A DNA stretch of 8,118 nucleotides from Alphaproteobacteria bacterium UBA1002 (GTDB taxonomy: Bacteria; Pseudomonadota; Alphaproteobacteria; Rickettsiales; UBA998), in contig DBAU01000057.1 in NCBI GenBank assembly GCA_002291845.1, positions 1 through 8,118 on the forward strand, read 5' to 3'. The notes beneath the pieces are model-generated. The model was not told the DNA's origin and did no database searches. It saw only the letters and a program-made list of their open reading frames with translations. Below, piece by piece: positions 5,241 through 8,118 of the stretch (position 1 is its first letter; each line of letters starts with the position of its first letter). The position numbers and the translations under genes are program-made.

Positions 5241-5334
5241 GCTAAGATATTTCTAAGGAAATCCTACGCTTCGATGTTTGCTTTCAACAATGCGTGTGCT
5301 AACGTCTTGCCTCGGCGAAAGGATTGCAAATACC

Positions 5335-6381
5335 ATGAGTGAATTCAAAAACACCCTTCTGGTCACCGGGGCAGCAGGATTCATAGGAAGCAGCTTTGTA
5401 GCGCAGGCGGTTGCGCAAGGCTGGCATGTAGTGGTCCTTGATGCACTGACCTATGCCGGCCACCGGGAGAATCTGACGTGGATTCCTCAGCAGGATGCAA
5501 TTGAGCTTGTGGTAGGTAATATCTGTGATGGCGCGCTGGTTTCCGGGCTTTTGAATAAACATCACCCGCGGGGCATCGTCAACTTTGCGGCGGAAAGCCA
5601 TGTGGATAACTCGATTGAGCGGCCGTCTGAATTTATTACCACCAATATCTTTGGCTGTTACACCCTGCTTGAAGCGGCCAGGCAGTTTTGGAATGGACTT
5701 AAAGATCCTCAGAAGTCGCAATTCCGTTTCCTGCATGTTTCGACAGACGAGGTGTATGGCTCGCTCGGTGAAACGGGTAAGTTTACTGAGAAATCACCGA
5801 TGCAGCCGAACTCTCCGTATTCCGCTTCAAAGGCTTCCGGTGATTTACTGTGCCGTGCATGGTATCACACCTATGGTCTGCCAACGATTGTGACGAATTG
5901 CACAAATAATTATGGCCCACGGCAGCACCCGGAAAAGCTCATCCCCCGCATGATCACCTGCGCCCTCTCTGGAGAGCGTTTGCCCGTTTATGGCGACGGA
6001 AAGAATATCCGCGATTGGATTCAGGTAGAGGATCACTGTCACGGGGTTATGTTGGCATTTAGCAAAGGCTTGCCCGGCGAAACCTATGGCTTCGGTGGTG
6101 ATGCAGAGCGTACCAACATCGAGGTGGTTTCCACCATCTGTGAATTACTGGATGTCATGCGCCCCCGTAAGGACGGTCACTCTTACAAAGAGCAAATCGC
6201 CTATGTAACGGATCGTCCCGGTCATGATCGCCGCTATGCAATTGATGACTCTAAGTCTCAAGAGCTGCTTGGATTCACTAGAAAATATACGTTTGAATCA
6301 GGCATTCGTGACACGATACAATGGTATTTGGATCATCAGGACTGGTGCCAGGCGGTGTCGAAGGAGAGTAAAGCCGCATGA
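5335..6381 (+). CDS. rfbB: dTDP-glucose 4,6-dehydratase (RmlB)
   Basis: This 348-residue cytoplasmic enzyme converts dTDP-glucose to dTDP-4-keto-6-deoxyglucose, the second step towards dTDP-L-rhamnose. It is an extended short-chain dehydrogenase. The NAD-binding T-G-A-A-G-F-I-G-S is at 11-19, the S-T137-D138-E139-V-Y-G catalytic triad segment at 136-142 and the Y162-S-A-S-K166 pair at 162-166. N-N-Y-G-P-R-Q is also typical. The length is normal for the family. ATG 5335 is chosen because it puts the Rossmann motif close to the N-terminus and has AAAGGA at 5318-5323, 11 bases upstream. An upstream in-frame TTG would add 19 residues without clear support. The gap from tonB is 94 bases with no convincing terminator. 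The rfbA start overlaps its stop (ATGA). Confidence 0.96.
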   Translation: MSEFKNTLLVTGAAGFIGSSFVAQAVAQGWHVVVLDALTYAGHRENLTWIPQQDAIELVVGNICDGALVSGLLNKHHPRGIVNFAAESHVDNSIERPSEFITTNIFGCYTLLEAARQFWNGLKDPQKSQFRFLHVSTDEVYGSLGETGKFTEKSPMQPNSPYSASKASGDLLCRAWYHTYGLPTIVTNCTNNYGPRQHPEKLIPRMITCALSGERLPVYGDGKNIRDWIQVEDHCHGVMLAFSKGLPGETYGFGGDAERTNIEVVSTICELLDVMRPRKDGHSYKEQIAYVTDRPGHDRRYAIDDSKSQELLGFTRKYTFESGIRDTIQWYLDHQDWCQAVSKESKAA

Positions 6382-7268
6382 AGGGGATTATACTTGCCGG
6401 AGGAGCAGGCACACGCCTCTACCCACTGACGAAAACAGTCAGTAAGCAGATCCTGCCGGTCTACGACAAACCCATGATCTATTATCCGGTTTCCTTGCTT
6501 ATGCTGGCTGGGATCCGAGAGATTCTGATTATATCGACGCCTCGGGATCTGCCCATGATTGAGAACCTTCTTGGGGATGGTTCGCAGCTTGGGGTACGCT
6601 TTTCGTATGCTGAGCAGGCGCGGCCCGAGGGAATTGCGCAGGCGTTTCTGATTGGCGAAAAATTTATTGATGGTCAGCCGGTGTGTTTGGTCTTAGGCGA
6701 CAATATTTTTTACGGACAAAACCTTGCCGAGAAGACGGAGCGCGTGGCACAAACCCTGACGCAGGGAGCTACCGTGTTTGCCTACCATGTCCGCGATCCA
6801 GAGCGCTATGGCGTAGTAGAATTCAGCCCAGCAGGTAAAGCGCTCTCGATTGAGGAAAAGCCAAAGCAGCCCAAATCTAATTGGGCCGTGACGGGACTTT
6901 ATTTCTATGACGCGGATGTCGTGAATATCGCAAAATCGCTTAAGCCATCCGCGCGAGGAGAGCTTGAGATTACCGATGTCAATAAGGCCTACCTTGCCAA
7001 AGGAAGCCTTGAAGTTGAGCTGCTTGGACGTGGGGTGGCCTGGCTTGATACCGGAACCTTTGAATCGTTGCTATCTGCCGCCCAGTTTGTTGAAACCATT
7101 GAGGCTCGTCAGGGGCAAAAGATTGCCTGTATCGAAGAAATTGCCTTCCGTAAGGGCTTTATTAACAGCGCGCAACTCACCGCACTCGCCGATCTGCATG
7201 GTAAAAATGAATACGCCACCTACTTGCGGGCATTGCTCAGTAGCGATGATCGGATGTTGGTTGCATGA
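6378..7268 (+). CDS. rfbA: Glucose-1-phosphate thymidylyltransferase (RmlA)
   Basis: This 296-residue enzyme makes dTDP-glucose from dTTP and glucose-1-phosphate, the first and usually feedback-regulated step of the rhamnose pathway. The nucleotidyltransferase motif G-G-A-G-T-R13-L is at 8-14, followed by K23 and P-V-Y-D-K-P-M-I-Y-Y-P. L-G-D108-N and D224 in W-L-D-T-G-T supply the metal-binding aspartates. E-E-K-P at 159-162 and G-E-L-E-I-T-D at 194-200 are family hallmarks. Length and start are as expected. AAGGAG at 6361-6366 lies within the end of rfbB. It overlaps both neighbours by ATGA junctions, so the three rml genes are translationally coupled. All key residues are present. Confidence 0.97.
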   Translation: MKGIILAGGAGTRLYPLTKTVSKQILPVYDKPMIYYPVSLLMLAGIREILIISTPRDLPMIENLLGDGSQLGVRFSYAEQARPEGIAQAFLIGEKFIDGQPVCLVLGDNIFYGQNLAEKTERVAQTLTQGATVFAYHVRDPERYGVVEFSPAGKALSIEEKPKQPKSNWAVTGLYFYDADVVNIAKSLKPSARGELEITDVNKAYLAKGSLEVELLGRGVAWLDTGTFESLLSAAQFVETIEARQGQKIACIEEIAFRKGFINSAQLTALADLHGKNEYATYLRALLSSDDRMLVA

Positions 7269-8118
7269 GCCGCGTGCTCATTTTTGGCAAAGATGGCCAG
7301 GTAGGGCGCGCGCTGACAGAACAGCTGGGCCAGCAGGCGCTTTCTTATGGACGTCAGGAGGCGGATTTTTTGCATCCGGAACGTTTGCGCGCACTGATAC
7401 AGCATACACGTCCGGCGGCGATCATTAATGCTGCGGCCTACACCGCAGTAGATCGTGCAGAAGACGAGTCCTCTCTTGCGTTTGCAGTCAATGCCGATGC
7501 GCCCCGCGTGCTTGCAGAGGAATGTAAGGAACAAGGCATTCCGCTGGTTCACTACTCGACCGATTACGTTTTTGATGGGTCCGGTACTCAGCCCTGGACG
7601 GAAGATCAGTCGGTAGCCCCTCTTAATACTTACGGGAAAAGCAAAAGGGCAGGGGAAGAGGGCATTATCGGCACAGGCGGGGACTATCTGATCTTACGCA
7701 CCAGTTGGGTCTATGATGCGACAGGCCGAAATTTCTTTACTACCATGCTACGTCTGGGGGCTGAAAAATCCAGCCTGCGTGTGGTATCCGATCAAGTCGG
7801 CGCACCCACCTACGCGCCTCATCTGGCTGAGCAGACTGTCGCGGCACTGCGTCATGCAATGCAGGCTTCACGCTTCCCGAGTGGTATCTATCATCTCTGC
7901 CATGGCGGTGAGATAAGTTGGTATGGCTTTGCACAAAGTATCTTTTCTCAAGTCCGTCTGAACGGTGGAACACTGAAGGTGGAAGAGCTCCAGCCCATCG
8001 CCACGTCAGAATATCCGACGCCAGCGGCACGCCCTAAAAACTCCAGACTTGATTGTACTAAGGCCCAAGAGGTGCTGGGTGTGATCATGCCCCATTGGGA
8101 GGTAGGGCTGCGCGAAGC
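7265..8118 (+). CDS. rfbD: dTDP-4-dehydrorhamnose reductase (RmlD), partial (3' end outside window)
   Basis: The frame from ATG 7265 stays open for 284 codons to the window edge. It encodes the NADPH-dependent reductase that makes dTDP-L-rhamnose, the last step of the pathway. The nucleotide-binding G-K-D-G-Q-V-G is at 8-14, S-T99-D100-Y101-V-F-D-G at 98-105, and the catalytic Y123-G-K-S-K127 at 123-127, followed by A-G-E. R-T-S-W-V-Y, V-S-D-Q-V-G-A-P-T and the late R-P-K-N-S-R-L-D are also typical. RmlD proteins are usually about 290-300 residues, so only a few codons should be missing. The start overlaps the rfbA stop by ATGA with no strong ribosome binding site, implying coupled translation. 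Confidence 0.95.
   Translation, partial: MSRVLIFGKDGQVGRALTEQLGQQALSYGRQEADFLHPERLRALIQHTRPAAIINAAAYTAVDRAEDESSLAFAVNADAPRVLAEECKEQGIPLVHYSTDYVFDGSGTQPWTEDQSVAPLNTYGKSKRAGEEGIIGTGGDYLILRTSWVYDATGRNFFTTMLRLGAEKSSLRVVSDQVGAPTYAPHLAEQTVAALRHAMQASRFPSGIYHLCHGGEISWYGFAQSIFSQVRLNGGTLKVEELQPIATSEYPTPAARPKNSRLDCTKAQEVLGVIMPHWEVGLRE

Noticed and set aside
5249..5262. ATTTC/GAAAT hairpin after tonB as a terminator
   Set aside because: Only five weak base pairs and no T-tract; readthrough into the rml genes cannot be excluded.
5278..5334. Earlier TTG or ATG start for RmlB
   Set aside because: Would put 15-19 extra residues before the protein's usual start; ATG 5335 places the Rossmann motif as in the family.
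1..8118. CRISPR array, insertion sequence or phage genes
   Set aside because: No regularly spaced repeats, transposase-like proteins or terminal inverted repeats were seen on either strand.

Overview
The window most likely comes from an alphaproteobacterium with a genome of roughly balanced base composition. This is inferred from the short Trm112-type protein with a CPxTKG motif, the TadE-type pilin pair and the ExbB-ExbD-ExbD-TonB gene order. The evidence does not support a genus. There is no mobile element, CRISPR array or phage gene. Every stretch of more than about 300 bases contains a gene.

Layout. Positions 1-200 (minus strand) hold the first 66 codons of an unidentified small exported, cysteine-containing protein that runs off the window. 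An AT-rich divergent region (201-342) separates it from two TadE-family pseudopilin genes (343-864 and 880-1470). A minus-strand tRNA-Gly(GCC) lies at 1471-1545, and its encoded CCA touches the stop codon of the second pilin gene. It has a clear promoter at 1580-1608. Next comes a 59-codon Trm112/UPF0434 gene (1686-1865). Its stop codon overlaps that of a convergent gene (1862-2533, minus) for a protein with one textbook EF-hand loop.

From 2747 onward everything is on the plus strand. A four-gene energy-transduction operon (2747-5240) encodes ExbB, two ExbD paralogs and TonB, with two overlapping junctions. After a 94-base gap come dTDP-sugar genes for the rhamnose pathway (5335 to the window end): dTDP-glucose 4,6-dehydratase, glucose-1-phosphate thymidylyltransferase and dTDP-4-dehydrorhamnose reductase. 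These three are joined by ATGA overlaps, and the last is cut by the window edge. The rmlC epimerase is not seen.

How the genes work together. The ExbB/ExbD/TonB set should form an inner-membrane proton-driven motor that energises outer-membrane uptake. The rml genes supply dTDP-L-rhamnose for surface polysaccharide. The TadE pair points to a Flp/Tad-type pilus whose main machinery is not in this window. The most notable observation is that the second ExbD has asparagine exactly where the first has the proton-carrying aspartate. Also notable are the unidentified exported protein, the EF-hand protein, and the tight packing and leader hairpin around the tRNA gene.
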